A stretch of DNA of 64,000 nt, taken from NCBI GenBank assembly GCA_937951685.1, contig CALFBG010000176.1, positions 1 to 64,000 of the forward strand. Reading direction: 5' to 3'. Source of the DNA: an uncultured Saprospiraceae bacterium (GTDB taxonomy: Bacteria > Bacteroidota > Bacteroidia > Chitinophagales > Saprospiraceae). Positions 43,429 to 52,412 of this stretch are shown in pieces. Position 1 is the stretch's first letter; each line of letters opens with the position of its first letter. Below the pieces are notes generated by a model. That model did not search any database. It worked only from the letters and a program-made list of their open reading frames with translations, and had not been told where the DNA came from. A program made the translations under genes and the position numbers.

Positions 43429-43986
43429 ATGACAAAAAAATCGGCTCAACCTGGTGAAATATTGCTCGCAGAACCTTTTATGATTGATCCCAATTTCAAA
43501 CGGTCGGTCGTGCTATTATGTGAACACGAGAAAGAAGGTAGTTTAGGATTTATCCTCAATAAAATTTTAGATATTAAAGTAAATGAACTTATCTCGGATT
43601 TTCCTGAGTTTGAGGCAAACATTTATTACGGTGGTCCAGTACAAACGGATACCATTCACTATGTACATAACGTTGGTAATTTGCTAGAAGATAGCCAAAA
43701 GGTGAATCCTGGCATTTATTGGGGCGGTGATTTCGATAAGCTCAAATCACTGATTGCTGCAAAACAGGTTCAACCGGAAAATATTCGATTTTTTGTTGGT
43801 TACACGGGTTGGTCAGGTGGTCAATTGAAAGAAGAGATTAGCCTTGGCTCTTGGGTTTCTGCTAAGATGGATATCAATTATCTTTTTGCCGATAAATCTG
43901 TCGATCTTTGGGAAGAGGTAATGAAGAATAAAGGAGACGTTTACTCGGTTATTTCGCAAGTTCCTAAAACGGGAAATTGCAATTAA
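43429..43986 (+). CDS. YqgE/AlgH family protein
   Basis: A 185-residue UPF0301 protein. The opening GEILLAEPFMIDPNFKRSVVLLCEHEKEGSLG and the central YYGGPVQTDTIHYVHN, FVGYTGWSGGQLKEEI are the family's conserved blocks. AlgH was first linked to alginate regulation in Pseudomonas, but the biochemical role is unknown. No signal peptide; cytoplasmic. It stands alone on the plus strand. Confidence 0.9.
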   Translation: MTKKSAQPGEILLAEPFMIDPNFKRSVVLLCEHEKEGSLGFILNKILDIKVNELISDFPEFEANIYYGGPVQTDTIHYVHNVGNLLEDSQKVNPGIYWGGDFDKLKSLIAAKQVQPENIRFFVGYTGWSGGQLKEEISLGSWVSAKMDINYLFADKSVDLWEEVMKNKGDVYSVISQVPKTGNCN

Positions 43987-44347
43987 GCTTACTGCTGGCT
44001 TTCTTTAAAAACAATGCTAGTAATTCCTAGCACAAAGCATCGTATTCAATAGCGTAGAACCCATTGGTTTACGCTTTTGTAGTTTTAGGCAAATCGCTTC
44101 TGGCTCCGGTTCATTTTGCTGCATTCCATCGCCAATTTTCTAGATTTTGGCTTTTTCTTTTCAATAGCCTTCCTCGAAAGGGCAATTTTAGGACAACTTC
44201 TTTTATAAAAGTAATATTCTTTGCATCTTGCGGGAAATTAGACTCAACGATGATAAAATACTACCAACTGATTCGAATTTTCGAACTCAGTGGAGCGTAG
44301 AAGAGTTGAAGAAACTTACCGTTGAGTGAAGTTAAAGCGACAGCATA
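43987..44347. other. Intergenic region before the ABC-F gene
   Basis: No supported gene; a 78-codon frame at 44064-44300 has no recognisable composition or start context. It should carry the ABC-F promoter; AATATTCTTTGC near 44212-44223 is close to, but not, a TAnnTTTG element. Confidence 0.4.
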
Positions 44348-46261
44348 ATGATTAGAGGATCAAATATTTACATCCAGTACGGCGATCGAATTTTATTGAA
44401 TAACGTCAATTTAGTCATCGGAGAGCGAGACAAGTTGGGCTTGGTAGGGAGAAATGGAGCTGGAAAATCCACCATCTTGAAGTTACTGGCTGGCGTCAAA
44501 AAAGGCGACACGGGACAAATTGATCGACCAAAGGGTTCGAGTTTAGGTTTTTTGCACCAAGAAATGAATTTGCCGAAAGGTAAAACGGTTCTCGACGAAA
44601 CACTTACCGCTTTTGAAGAAGTGAAAGCAATTGAAGAACAAATTGAAGTCATCAACGAAGCGTTAGGAACGCGGACGGATTACGAAAGTGCTGCGTACAC
44701 GCAGTTGATCGAAGATTTGTCTGAAGCTAATGAGCAATTCTTGGTAATGGGCGGTAATTCCATGGATGCCGATGCAGAGAAAATATTGAAAGGACTTGGT
44801 TTTAAAGATAGTGATTTTCACCGCTTGACGGATGAGTTTAGTGGGGGCTGGCAAATGCGGATCGAATTGGCAAAAATGCTATTGCGGAAACCGGATTATT
44901 TACTACTGGATGAGCCCACAAACCACCTAGATATCGAATCGATCATTTGGTTGGAGTCTTTCTTGAAAGATTACCCCGGTGCAGTAGTACTCATTTCGCA
45001 CGATAAACAATTTTTGGATAAGATCACCAAGCGCACGATTGAGGTAGAATTAGGAAAGTTGTTTGATTACAAAGCTTCTTACAGTAAGTTTGTGACCATG
45101 CGCCAAGAGCGTCGAGAAATGCAAGCATCGGCTTTCAAAAATCAGCAAAACCAAATCGCACACAAAGAAAAAATTATCAATAAATTCATGGCGAAAGCGA
45201 CCAAAACCAAAATGGCGCAATCCATGAAAAAGCAACTGGACAAAGTAGAACGAATCGAAATTGATTCCGAGGATGTTGCTGCGATGAATATTACTTTTCC
45301 GCCTGCCCCGCGCTCAGGAGAAGTCGTGCTCAATACCAAAAACCTGGTGAAGCAATACGGCGATTTAATGGTGTTGGAAAATATTGAGTTAAAATTAGAT
45401 CGTGGTGATCGAGTGGCTTTCGTTGGTCAAAATGGACAAGGGAAAACGACGCTCGCCAAAATTATCGTCAATGAATTATCCGCGACGAGTGGTGATCTAA
45501 ATCTTGGGCATAATGTTCAAATTGGATATTACGCTCAGAATCAGTCGGACGCTTTATTTCCAAATATGACTTTGCTAGAAACCATGGAAGCGGCTTCACC
45601 GCCAGAAATGCGTACGAAGTTGCGGAGCATTCTCGGTGCGTTTATGTTTAGCGGAGAAGATGTAGAAAAAAAAGTATCGGTTTTGTCAGGAGGAGAACGG
45701 GCGCGTTTAGCACTCGCTTGTTTGCTTTTGAAACCATTCAATTTGCTAGTTCTGGATGAGCCGACGAATCACTTGGATATTATTTCTAAAGATGTTTTAA
45801 AACGAGCACTGATTGATTATGATGGAACCTTAATTGTAGTTTCACACGATCGAGAATTTTTAGTGGGCTTAACGAATCGTACGGTAGAATTTAGAGATCG
45901 ACAATTATATAATCACATCGGTGATGTTAAGAATTTCTTAGAAAAAAGAGCCATCGAAAGTATGCGTTTGCTCGCGATGAATAAAACGCAGGCAAAGAAG
46001 GAAAAAGCTGCGGAGAAAAAAGAAATGTCAGAAGAGGAGCGCAAAGAAAAGAAGAAATTAGAAAGAGCCGTACAAAATGCAGAGCGTAAAATTGAAGACC
46101 TCGAAGCTAAAATTGCAAAACTAGAAGTCGATATGGGCGTGGTAGGTTTTTACGAAAATCCTGATCATACAAAGGTGATTGAAAAGTATCAAAAGCTCAA
46201 AAATGAGCTAGATACGGCCATGCAAGTTTGGGAAGATGCGCAAGAGGCTTTAGAAAGTTAA
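44348..46261 (+). CDS. ABC-F family ATPase (Uup/EttA-type)
   Basis: A 637-residue soluble protein with two ABC nucleotide-binding domains and no membrane spans. First domain: Walker A GRNGAGKST, signature FSGGWQMR, Walker B YLLLDEPTNHLD. Linker (P-site tRNA interaction motif) around residues 245-310 with paired coiled-coil helices. Second domain: GQNGQGKTT, LSGGERAR, LLVLDEPTNHLD. A C-terminal coiled-coil extension (KKEKAAEKKEMSEEERKEK onward) resembles Uup. ABC-F proteins act on the ribosome to resolve stalled complexes; some give antibiotic resistance, which cannot be judged here. Confidence 0.94.
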   Translation: MIRGSNIYIQYGDRILLNNVNLVIGERDKLGLVGRNGAGKSTILKLLAGVKKGDTGQIDRPKGSSLGFLHQEMNLPKGKTVLDETLTAFEEVKAIEEQIEVINEALGTRTDYESAAYTQLIEDLSEANEQFLVMGGNSMDADAEKILKGLGFKDSDFHRLTDEFSGGWQMRIELAKMLLRKPDYLLLDEPTNHLDIESIIWLESFLKDYPGAVVLISHDKQFLDKITKRTIEVELGKLFDYKASYSKFVTMRQERREMQASAFKNQQNQIAHKEKIINKFMAKATKTKMAQSMKKQLDKVERIEIDSEDVAAMNITFPPAPRSGEVVLNTKNLVKQYGDLMVLENIELKLDRGDRVAFVGQNGQGKTTLAKIIVNELSATSGDLNLGHNVQIGYYAQNQSDALFPNMTLLETMEAASPPEMRTKLRSILGAFMFSGEDVEKKVSVLSGGERARLALACLLLKPFNLLVLDEPTNHLDIISKDVLKRALIDYDGTLIVVSHDREFLVGLTNRTVEFRDRQLYNHIGDVKNFLEKRAIESMRLLAMNKTQAKKEKAAEKKEMSEEERKEKKKLERAVQNAERKIEDLEAKIAKLEVDMGVVGFYENPDHTKVIEKYQKLKNELDTAMQVWEDAQEALES

Positions 46262-46309
46262 TTCATAGAATAGCTATTGATCCTTGTAAAAAAGATTACA
46301 ATCGCATAC

Positions 46310-46349
46310 ATTTTGGCAGAAAGACTTTTATAGGTTTTCTGCCAAAATA
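46310..46349. terminator. Bidirectional hairpin between convergent genes
   Basis: ATTTTGGCAGAAA (46310-46322) pairs perfectly over 13 bases with TTTCTGCCAAAAT (46337-46349). It separates the ABC-F gene and the glycosyltransferase gene. Confidence 0.75.
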
Positions 46350-46370
46350 ATATTAGAACTTTCCTAATGT

Positions 46371-48029
46371 TTATTCTTTTACTCGTTTAAAAAATACAAA
46401 ACCATTCTTCCCGCCAATTCGGCTTAAGGTCGGTTCCTGCTTTTTCAATCGCTCCTCGTATTGAATTTTGGTGATAACGTAGACGTCTTTATCAATCTCA
46501 CCTTCCATCAACCAACGCCATTTATAACTGTCTGGATTCGTAACGGCAGGTTTCTGGGTATAAAATAATTGTCCGTAAGACTTGAAGCCGTGTGGAACGA
46601 CGTAGCAATCTTCGGTCGCTTTGGATTTATAAAATTCAATCGCGGAATTTTGAGAATAGCCTTCGATGCGATTGATAAAAAAGATTAAGGTTAGCAAAAC
46701 AAAACATCCCGAACCGAGAAACAAGGTTTTAAAACCCGTCGCAAATTGATCGCGTTTCAAGGCACGCAAGGCAAAAAATAAAACACCTGCCAAAAATAAA
46801 CCCGGGAGCATTTCCACGCCACTCCAATCTACCTCGGCATCCAAACTCGCTACGGCGAAAGGATCATTAAAAAGGGGTTTTAAAATTTCAATATTCCAAG
46901 CGACAAATGGCAGCGCAACCGTGGCTAAAATGAAAAGGCCTCCCGTAAAAATTAAACCCGCCTTCATCCATCCATTGAATCGAATTTCCCGCTCAAAAAT
47001 TTGATGAATACTAACGGCGGCTAAGAAACTCAAAGGATAATAACACATAGAAGAGTAATGCACTATTTTCGACTGAACAATGCTGAACAGTATTAAAACC
47101 ACCCAAAATAAAATACTCATCCAAAGCTTAAAATCGGATTGATACGCTTTGCTCGCCTTGGGAGATTTAAAAAATGCACGAATGGTAAAGATGGAAGCGG
47201 GAAAACAACCCACTAGTAGCACCACAAAGTGATAACCAAAGAAACCCTTGTGACCAGCATCTTCCGTAGTAAATAAACGATATTGATATCGAGTAAACTC
47301 TTCGGCAAACCAAGGACCATTCTTCCAAGTCTCAACCCCGAGCCAGGCCAAGCTAACCAAGGAGGCGATGAGGAGAAAAAATAAAAACTCCGGCACGTTG
47401 ATGTACATTCGCAAGCGCTGAAAGAACCAGTAAATCATCATACACAATCCAGCAATCGCTAAGGCCACCGGACCTTTTGTAATCAAGCCTAAACCGATAA
47501 ATATGCCCGCGACTAGGAGGTAAGTCCATTTGCTGTTAAAGAGCGCAATATCAAATTGATTTTTCTTCCAATGTGCCTTGATGAAGTAATACATTCCAAG
47601 GAAAATAAATAAATTCAAGTAAGGGTCGATGATACCCGATTTAAAATAAAGATGGGGAAGTATGGAGCCAAAATAAGCACCTGCCCAAATTAAACCGAAG
47701 CGGGTATCGTAAAGTGTTTTTCCAATATTGAAGAGTACAACCAAGGTAATAATTCCACAAATAGCGTTGGGTAAGCGCGCCGAAAATTCGTTGATGCCAA
47801 AAATATTCATGGCAAAGGCTTGCATCCAAAAAAACAAAGGCGGTTTTTCCCAGAAAGGAAGATAGTTGATGTGAACGCGCAAGTAATCCTTCAAGACAAT
47901 CATCTCGCGGCTAACTTCCGCAAAATTGATCTCATCCCAATCAAACAAATGGGCATTTCCATTAAAGAGCAGGAAGAAAAAGGCTGCCAGTAAAGCAAAA
48001 AGCAGGGAATATTTTAAGCGTTCTGTCAT
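46371..48029 (-). CDS. GT39/ArnT-like membrane glycosyltransferase
   Basis: A 552-residue polytopic protein of the PMT_2/ArnT group, which moves sugars from polyprenyl phosphate donors to lipids or proteins on the outer side of the inner membrane. The conserved acidic motif is in HLFDWDEINFAEVSREM (residues about 27-43), followed by PFWEKPPLFFWMQ. Around eleven hydrophobic spans are visible and a soluble C-terminal domain follows. It ends a same-strand group with RluA, an SH3-domain protein and RibF-GT2. Acceptor unknown. Confidence 0.85.
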   Translation of the reverse strand: MTERLKYSLLFALLAAFFFLLFNGNAHLFDWDEINFAEVSREMIVLKDYLRVHINYLPFWEKPPLFFWMQAFAMNIFGINEFSARLPNAICGIITLVVLFNIGKTLYDTRFGLIWAGAYFGSILPHLYFKSGIIDPYLNLFIFLGMYYFIKAHWKKNQFDIALFNSKWTYLLVAGIFIGLGLITKGPVALAIAGLCMMIYWFFQRLRMYINVPEFLFFLLIASLVSLAWLGVETWKNGPWFAEEFTRYQYRLFTTEDAGHKGFFGYHFVVLLVGCFPASIFTIRAFFKSPKASKAYQSDFKLWMSILFWVVLILFSIVQSKIVHYSSMCYYPLSFLAAVSIHQIFEREIRFNGWMKAGLIFTGGLFILATVALPFVAWNIEILKPLFNDPFAVASLDAEVDWSGVEMLPGLFLAGVLFFALRALKRDQFATGFKTLFLGSGCFVLLTLIFFINRIEGYSQNSAIEFYKSKATEDCYVVPHGFKSYGQLFYTQKPAVTNPDSYKWRWLMEGEIDKDVYVITKIQYEERLKKQEPTLSRIGGKNGFVFFKRVKE

Positions 48030-48188
48030 GATGGTAAAACGGATATTTCGGTTTAGGATAAGCTAAAATTTGGATATGTTACAAACATTGTTTACCGATA
48101 AATTATTTAAAAAATGATGCCTGCAACCGAAACTGTTTGCTGATCAGGAGCAGGCAGTGCTAGAGCACTTGTAAACCCAAAGGAAATG

Positions 48189-48917
48189 CTACTTCGTCCA
48201 TTTTCTCAGTTGATTCAATAAAGCCTTAAAGTCTTTAGGTAAAATAGATTCCATCTCAATTCGCTCACCCGTTACTGGATGATCTAGGGCTAAATAATGG
48301 GCATGGAGCGTACAACGACCCATTAAGGGACGTTCTACTTCCTCACGATTAGAGCGATATTTCTTTAACTTTAATTCCGAAAGGAAAAAAGCATCTTTTC
48401 TGCCGTAAAGTGGATCGACCATCAAGGGATGACCAATCGACTTGAAATGTACACGAATTTGGTGTGTACGACCCGTTTTGATGTTGGCTTCCACCAAACA
48501 GTAATTGTTGAATGTTTCGAGAATTCGATATTCCGTTAAAGATTTTTTACCCTTTGCGGCAACCATCATTTTTCCCGGTCGTTGTAGGTTTTTAGCAATG
48601 GATTTGTCAATGCTTCCTTCGGGTTTGCTTGGAATGCCATCGAGTAGGCAGTGATAAATTTTATCCACACTTCGACTTTCAAATTGCTGACTGAGGTTTT
48701 TGTGTGCTTCTGCCGTTCGGGCAAAACACATGATTCCACTCGTCTCCATATCCAATCGGTGTACCGTAAAAACTTCCCCAAATTTTTGTCTCAAATAGCC
48801 TAAAATATTCGGTTTGTCCGGCGTATAACGATCAGGAATACTCAGGTAATTGGCGGGTTTATTAACCAAGATAATGGCTTCGTCCTGATGGAGGATTTGT
48901 ACTTTTTCTTTCTTCAT
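48189..48917 (-). CDS. RluA-family pseudouridine synthase
   Basis: A 242-residue RNA uridine isomerase. The catalytic aspartate is Asp56 in VHRLDMETSG, with the opening VNKPANYLSIPD, the KTGRTHQIRVH motif and a C-terminal LHAHYL block. No S4 domain is present, as in RluA and TruC-type members. The RNA target (rRNA or tRNA position) cannot be assigned. The SH3-domain gene ends 16 bases upstream, so cotranscription is likely. Confidence 0.9.
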   Translation of the reverse strand: MKKEKVQILHQDEAIILVNKPANYLSIPDRYTPDKPNILGYLRQKFGEVFTVHRLDMETSGIMCFARTAEAHKNLSQQFESRSVDKIYHCLLDGIPSKPEGSIDKSIAKNLQRPGKMMVAAKGKKSLTEYRILETFNNYCLVEANIKTGRTHQIRVHFKSIGHPLMVDPLYGRKDAFFLSELKLKKYRSNREEVERPLMGRCTLHAHYLALDHPVTGERIEMESILPKDFKALLNQLRKWTK

Positions 48918-48933
48918 GAAGACTTTTCTTTAA

Positions 48934-49989
48934 CTATCGAATGCTAATTTTGAGGTAATGAAATCGTTTCCCTTCCGATGGCGGAACAACATTCTTTGCT
49001 TCCTCAACGTATACCACGATCGGTTGATCTGCTCGCGCACTACTTACTTTGATCAAAATCGTTCGGTCGTCTATCCATACCACTTGATCGGCGTAGACCC
49101 AATTTTTAAACGAGAAAGCAAAAATAGCTTTAATTTTATCATTTTCCACGGCAAAAAGGGCTAAATAACTACCCGCAAGGTCTTCAAAATCTGCGGCTAA
49201 ACTCATAATATGCTTTGAGCCGGGAGAAACGCTAGGATAACCCAAGCATCGAGCCTGCATTTCTTCCGCTTCGGTATCTACAAAAAGATAGTCTCCACTT
49301 TCCCAATAACTTCCTGCAACCAAGTGCTTGTCGAGTTGCGCATGATAGCCTAAGTATTCATAAACTTCCCTAAAATCTTCGTTTCCATTTTTCCCGAAAG
49401 GGTAGCTGACGACCGGATACCATGGTTGTTTCGCCTTGGTGCGCAGTAAAATGGTATCTCCGCGCAATTGGTAAAGTTGTTTTTGTTGTATAAACTGAGC
49501 GGTTGCTGTTTTGAAATGTTTTGCAAAAGTAGTTGCCGGAATGAAATCAATTTGTAAGGCTGCTTTGGCCTTTGCGGTCGCTGCCGTATCTGTATTTTCG
49601 TACAAATCTTTAGCGTACAAACGATGGCGAAAATGCTCGCAGTCAATATAGCTTGTATAAGTTTCAGCATAAAAAAGGTAGCCGATCGCTTCGGTTTCAA
49701 AACTGCCATCTAACTTTGGGTATAAAATAATTTCAACCCATTCCCCTCGTACCGTTTCTGATCCATCTGTTAACGTTTGGAAAATCCCCGTCTCACCGTC
49801 GGAAAAATAAGCAAAAGTATCTCCCTGCGCGAGTACGTGTAAGACTTTGCTATCCAAGCTAGGTTTTTCACGTACATTTAAGCCATTTGGAGCAAGGACG
49901 CGACCACAGATTTTATCCGCCCAAACTTCCGTAGGAAAGCAGAGGAGACAAAGTAAACTTATGATAAAAAGAAAAGGACTACGCATCAT
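48934..49989 (-). CDS. Exported SH3-domain (SH3b) protein
   Basis: A 351-residue protein with a signal peptide (about residues 1-24, ending LCFPTEVWADKI). The first 70 mature residues form a bacterial SH3 domain (GRVLAPNGLNVREKPSLDSKVLHVLAQGD), a fold often used to bind peptidoglycan peptides. The remaining 250 residues are beta-rich with an Ala/Thr-rich segment; I recognise no enzyme motif. Probably periplasmic. It follows the RibF-GT2 gene by 105 bases. Confidence 0.75.
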   Translation of the reverse strand: MMRSPFLFIISLLCLLCFPTEVWADKICGRVLAPNGLNVREKPSLDSKVLHVLAQGDTFAYFSDGETGIFQTLTDGSETVRGEWVEIILYPKLDGSFETEAIGYLFYAETYTSYIDCEHFRHRLYAKDLYENTDTAATAKAKAALQIDFIPATTFAKHFKTATAQFIQQKQLYQLRGDTILLRTKAKQPWYPVVSYPFGKNGNEDFREVYEYLGYHAQLDKHLVAGSYWESGDYLFVDTEAEEMQARCLGYPSVSPGSKHIMSLAADFEDLAGSYLALFAVENDKIKAIFAFSFKNWVYADQVVWIDDRTILIKVSSARADQPIVVYVEEAKNVVPPSEGKRFHYLKISIR

Positions 49990-50094
49990 GCATCGGCTTG
50001 ATCGGTATTAAAAAAAGTTGTTTGGGTACTTCGGCTAACTAGCAAACGTAATTTTGGAGAAACTAGTTTTCAGCGCAGCAGCAAGGACGATTCG

Positions 50095-52101
50095 TTAGAG
50101 TTGCGTAAAGTATTTTTTTCGGAGGGCGTAATACTTCCAGATAATACTGCCCGCTAAGATTCCAGTGCGGTTTTCTTGTGGAGCAATCCGCGTTTTTTGA
50201 ATCAGCTCATCATAAAATTTTCGCTTTTTTAGCGTATGCTGAAAGTGCCGAAAAAAAGACCAATGTGCCTGAACGATGGATTGGATATGTCGAAATTTAC
50301 CACTAAATAAAAACAATACGCCAGCCATTCCATCAACAATTAAGCGGGTTGGGATTACCCAAAGTAGCTTTTGGAACGGCTCATTTTTAAGCAGCATGAA
50401 AAGGCTATTTCTAAAGTTGAGGTAGGTCTTTTTAGGATTGTTGTAATTCAAGGTGCCGCCACCAAAATGATAGACGGTGGAGCTAGGAACCGTCATGACC
50501 TTATAGCCCGCTCTTTTTATTCGCCAACACAAATCAATTTCTTCGACGTGCGCAAAAAAGTCTGCATCAAAGCCGTCCAAATCGTGAAAGAGCTGCGCGC
50601 GAATGAAAAAAGCGGCTCCGGAAGCCCAAAAAATCTCTTCAATTTGATCGTATTGCCCTTGGTCTTTTTCCAAAACATCAAAAATGCGACCTTTACAAAA
50701 AGGAATGCCCATCGCATCAATCCATCCACCCGCACCACCCGCATACTCAAAAACACTTTTGTCTTGGTAGGAAATGATTTTTGGCTGACAAGCCCCAATA
50801 CTAGCATCTCGTTCCATTTGCTCAATAACTGGTTGAATCCAATTGGGGCTAACTTCTACGTCGGAGTTGAGCAGAACATAATAATCTGCGTCAATGTGTT
50901 TCAAACATTGATTGTATCCTCCCGCGAAACCATAGTTTTTCCCCATCCGAATCACCTGTAAATCTGGATATTGCTTTTTAAGAAAGTCCAAGGAAGTATC
51001 CGTTGAGCCATTATCAGCGATAATGATTTCAAGGTTTTCGTAGCTCGTTTTTAGTAGCGTAGGCAAAAACTTTTGTAAATATTCTAAGCCATTATAATTT
51101 AAAATTACGACCGATACGCTGGGTAATTTTTTCACGACTTCACTAACGCTCGTAGTTGCTACGGTTGAATAAGCCTGTAATATTGTTTCGGTACTGATTT
51201 TATCTTTGCGAAGTTGATCTTTTAAACCTTCCAAGGAGTCAAACTTAACGTCGTGGCGAATGAAGTCTACAAACTCAACCGTAATGATCTCCTCATAAAT
51301 ATCTTGATCGAAGTCGAAAATATTTACCTCAATCGTGATGTTGGTCTTTTTATCTACCGTTGGGCGATCGCCAATGTAGAGCATTCCATCGTAGCGCTTT
51401 TGCTGATGATAGGTGTAAACGGCATAAATTCCTTGCGGGGGAATCAGTTTGTGCCGATCGCCTATGTGAATATTCGCCGTTGGATAACCCAACTCTTTTC
51501 CAATACCAGCACCGCGCACTACCGTTCCTGACAAGGAATAAAAATGATTGAGCAGTAGCTTTGCCGTTTGCATTTCGCCATTTTCTACGGCCGTTCTTAC
51601 TTTAGTAGAACTGACGGCAATATCTTCGACTTCTTGCTTTGCAATTTCTACAATTTCGAATCCTTGTTGCGTACTAAACTTACGCAGATAGGCAATATCT
51701 CCCTTGCGATCTTTCCCAAATTTGTGGTCGTAGCCAATCACGATGCAAGCTGGGTTAAATTTGTCGATCAAAAAACTTTGAATGTACGTTTCGGGGCTTT
51801 GACTGGAAAATTCTTTATTGAAAGGAACAATGACTACGTTATCAATACCATATTTCTCTAGCAATTGGACTTTCTCCTCAATGGTAGATAGCAACTTCAG
51901 CGAATCGTCGTTTGGGTAAATGACGTGCCTCGGGTGAGGATGAAAAGTAATTAAAATGCTCTCCCCATCAATGGCTTTTGCCAATTCCTTAAGTCTTTCG
52001 ATAATTTTTTGATGACCAGAGTGCACACCGTCGAAGGAACCAATGGTAAGCACGGCATTTTTAAACTGGGGTAAGTTTGCTAAGTTATTGTAGACATTCA
52101 T
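50095..52101 (-). CDS. RibF (riboflavin kinase/FAD synthetase) fused to a GT2 glycosyltransferase
   Basis: One 668-residue frame with two unrelated enzymes. Residues 1-310 are a complete RibF: FAD synthetase nucleotidyltransferase motifs TIGSFDGVHSGHQKI and ITFHPHPRHV, then ISSTKVR-like AVSSTKVRTA, and a riboflavin kinase domain with GIGKELGYPTANIH and GIYAVYTY. Residues about 311-327 are a linker. Residues 328-600 are a family 2 glycosyltransferase (VSVVILNYNGLEYLQKFLP, IADNGSTDTS, NYGFAGGYNQ, LLNSDVEV, HVEEIDLCWRIKRAGY), with a C-terminal amphipathic or hydrophobic region. RibF is normally about 310 residues and stands alone. Confidence 0.85.
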   Translation of the reverse strand: MNVYNNLANLPQFKNAVLTIGSFDGVHSGHQKIIERLKELAKAIDGESILITFHPHPRHVIYPNDDSLKLLSTIEEKVQLLEKYGIDNVVIVPFNKEFSSQSPETYIQSFLIDKFNPACIVIGYDHKFGKDRKGDIAYLRKFSTQQGFEIVEIAKQEVEDIAVSSTKVRTAVENGEMQTAKLLLNHFYSLSGTVVRGAGIGKELGYPTANIHIGDRHKLIPPQGIYAVYTYHQQKRYDGMLYIGDRPTVDKKTNITIEVNIFDFDQDIYEEIITVEFVDFIRHDVKFDSLEGLKDQLRKDKISTETILQAYSTVATTSVSEVVKKLPSVSVVILNYNGLEYLQKFLPTLLKTSYENLEIIIADNGSTDTSLDFLKKQYPDLQVIRMGKNYGFAGGYNQCLKHIDADYYVLLNSDVEVSPNWIQPVIEQMERDASIGACQPKIISYQDKSVFEYAGGAGGWIDAMGIPFCKGRIFDVLEKDQGQYDQIEEIFWASGAAFFIRAQLFHDLDGFDADFFAHVEEIDLCWRIKRAGYKVMTVPSSTVYHFGGGTLNYNNPKKTYLNFRNSLFMLLKNEPFQKLLWVIPTRLIVDGMAGVLFLFSGKFRHIQSIVQAHWSFFRHFQHTLKKRKFYDELIQKTRIAPQENRTGILAGSIIWKYYALRKKYFTQL

Positions 52102-52363
52102 TGCGCTGCAAATGTATAAATTTGATGGCAGATTCCCGCTAGTTTGAGGGGATTTCCTGAGCGAACGGAGATTAATTTTTGTAAACTTGTCCTATATCAT
52201 TTAAAATACTCAAAACGAAGTGCTAAGTTCGGTGAAAATGTAGGAATAAATTCAACTCAACTTTGAGTAAACGGCGCTTTTAGTCTTTCCTTCCGCTTAG
52301 CATCATGGTTATTTTAAGGGACGAAACTTTCACTTTACTAAAAACATACTTTTCTGAAAACTG

Positions 52364-52392
52364 TTTGATCCCATTATTTGTTTGTAACTTTG
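52364..52392 (+). promoter_or_regulatory. Bacteroidota-type promoter for the Mrp gene
   Basis: TTTG (52364-52367), 17 bases, TAACTTTG (52385-52392) fit the TTG/TAnnTTTG pattern of Bacteroidota sigma. Initiation near 52397 would leave a 15-20-base leader before the ATG at 52413. The element lies inside the open frame that begins at 52305, which argues against that longer start. Confidence 0.65.
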
Positions 52393-52412
52393 TACCACAA
52401 TACAAAATACGA

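Noticed and set aside
44064-44300. 78-codon frame before the ABC-F gene
   Set aside because: No recognisable family, poor start context and composition unlike neighbouring genes.
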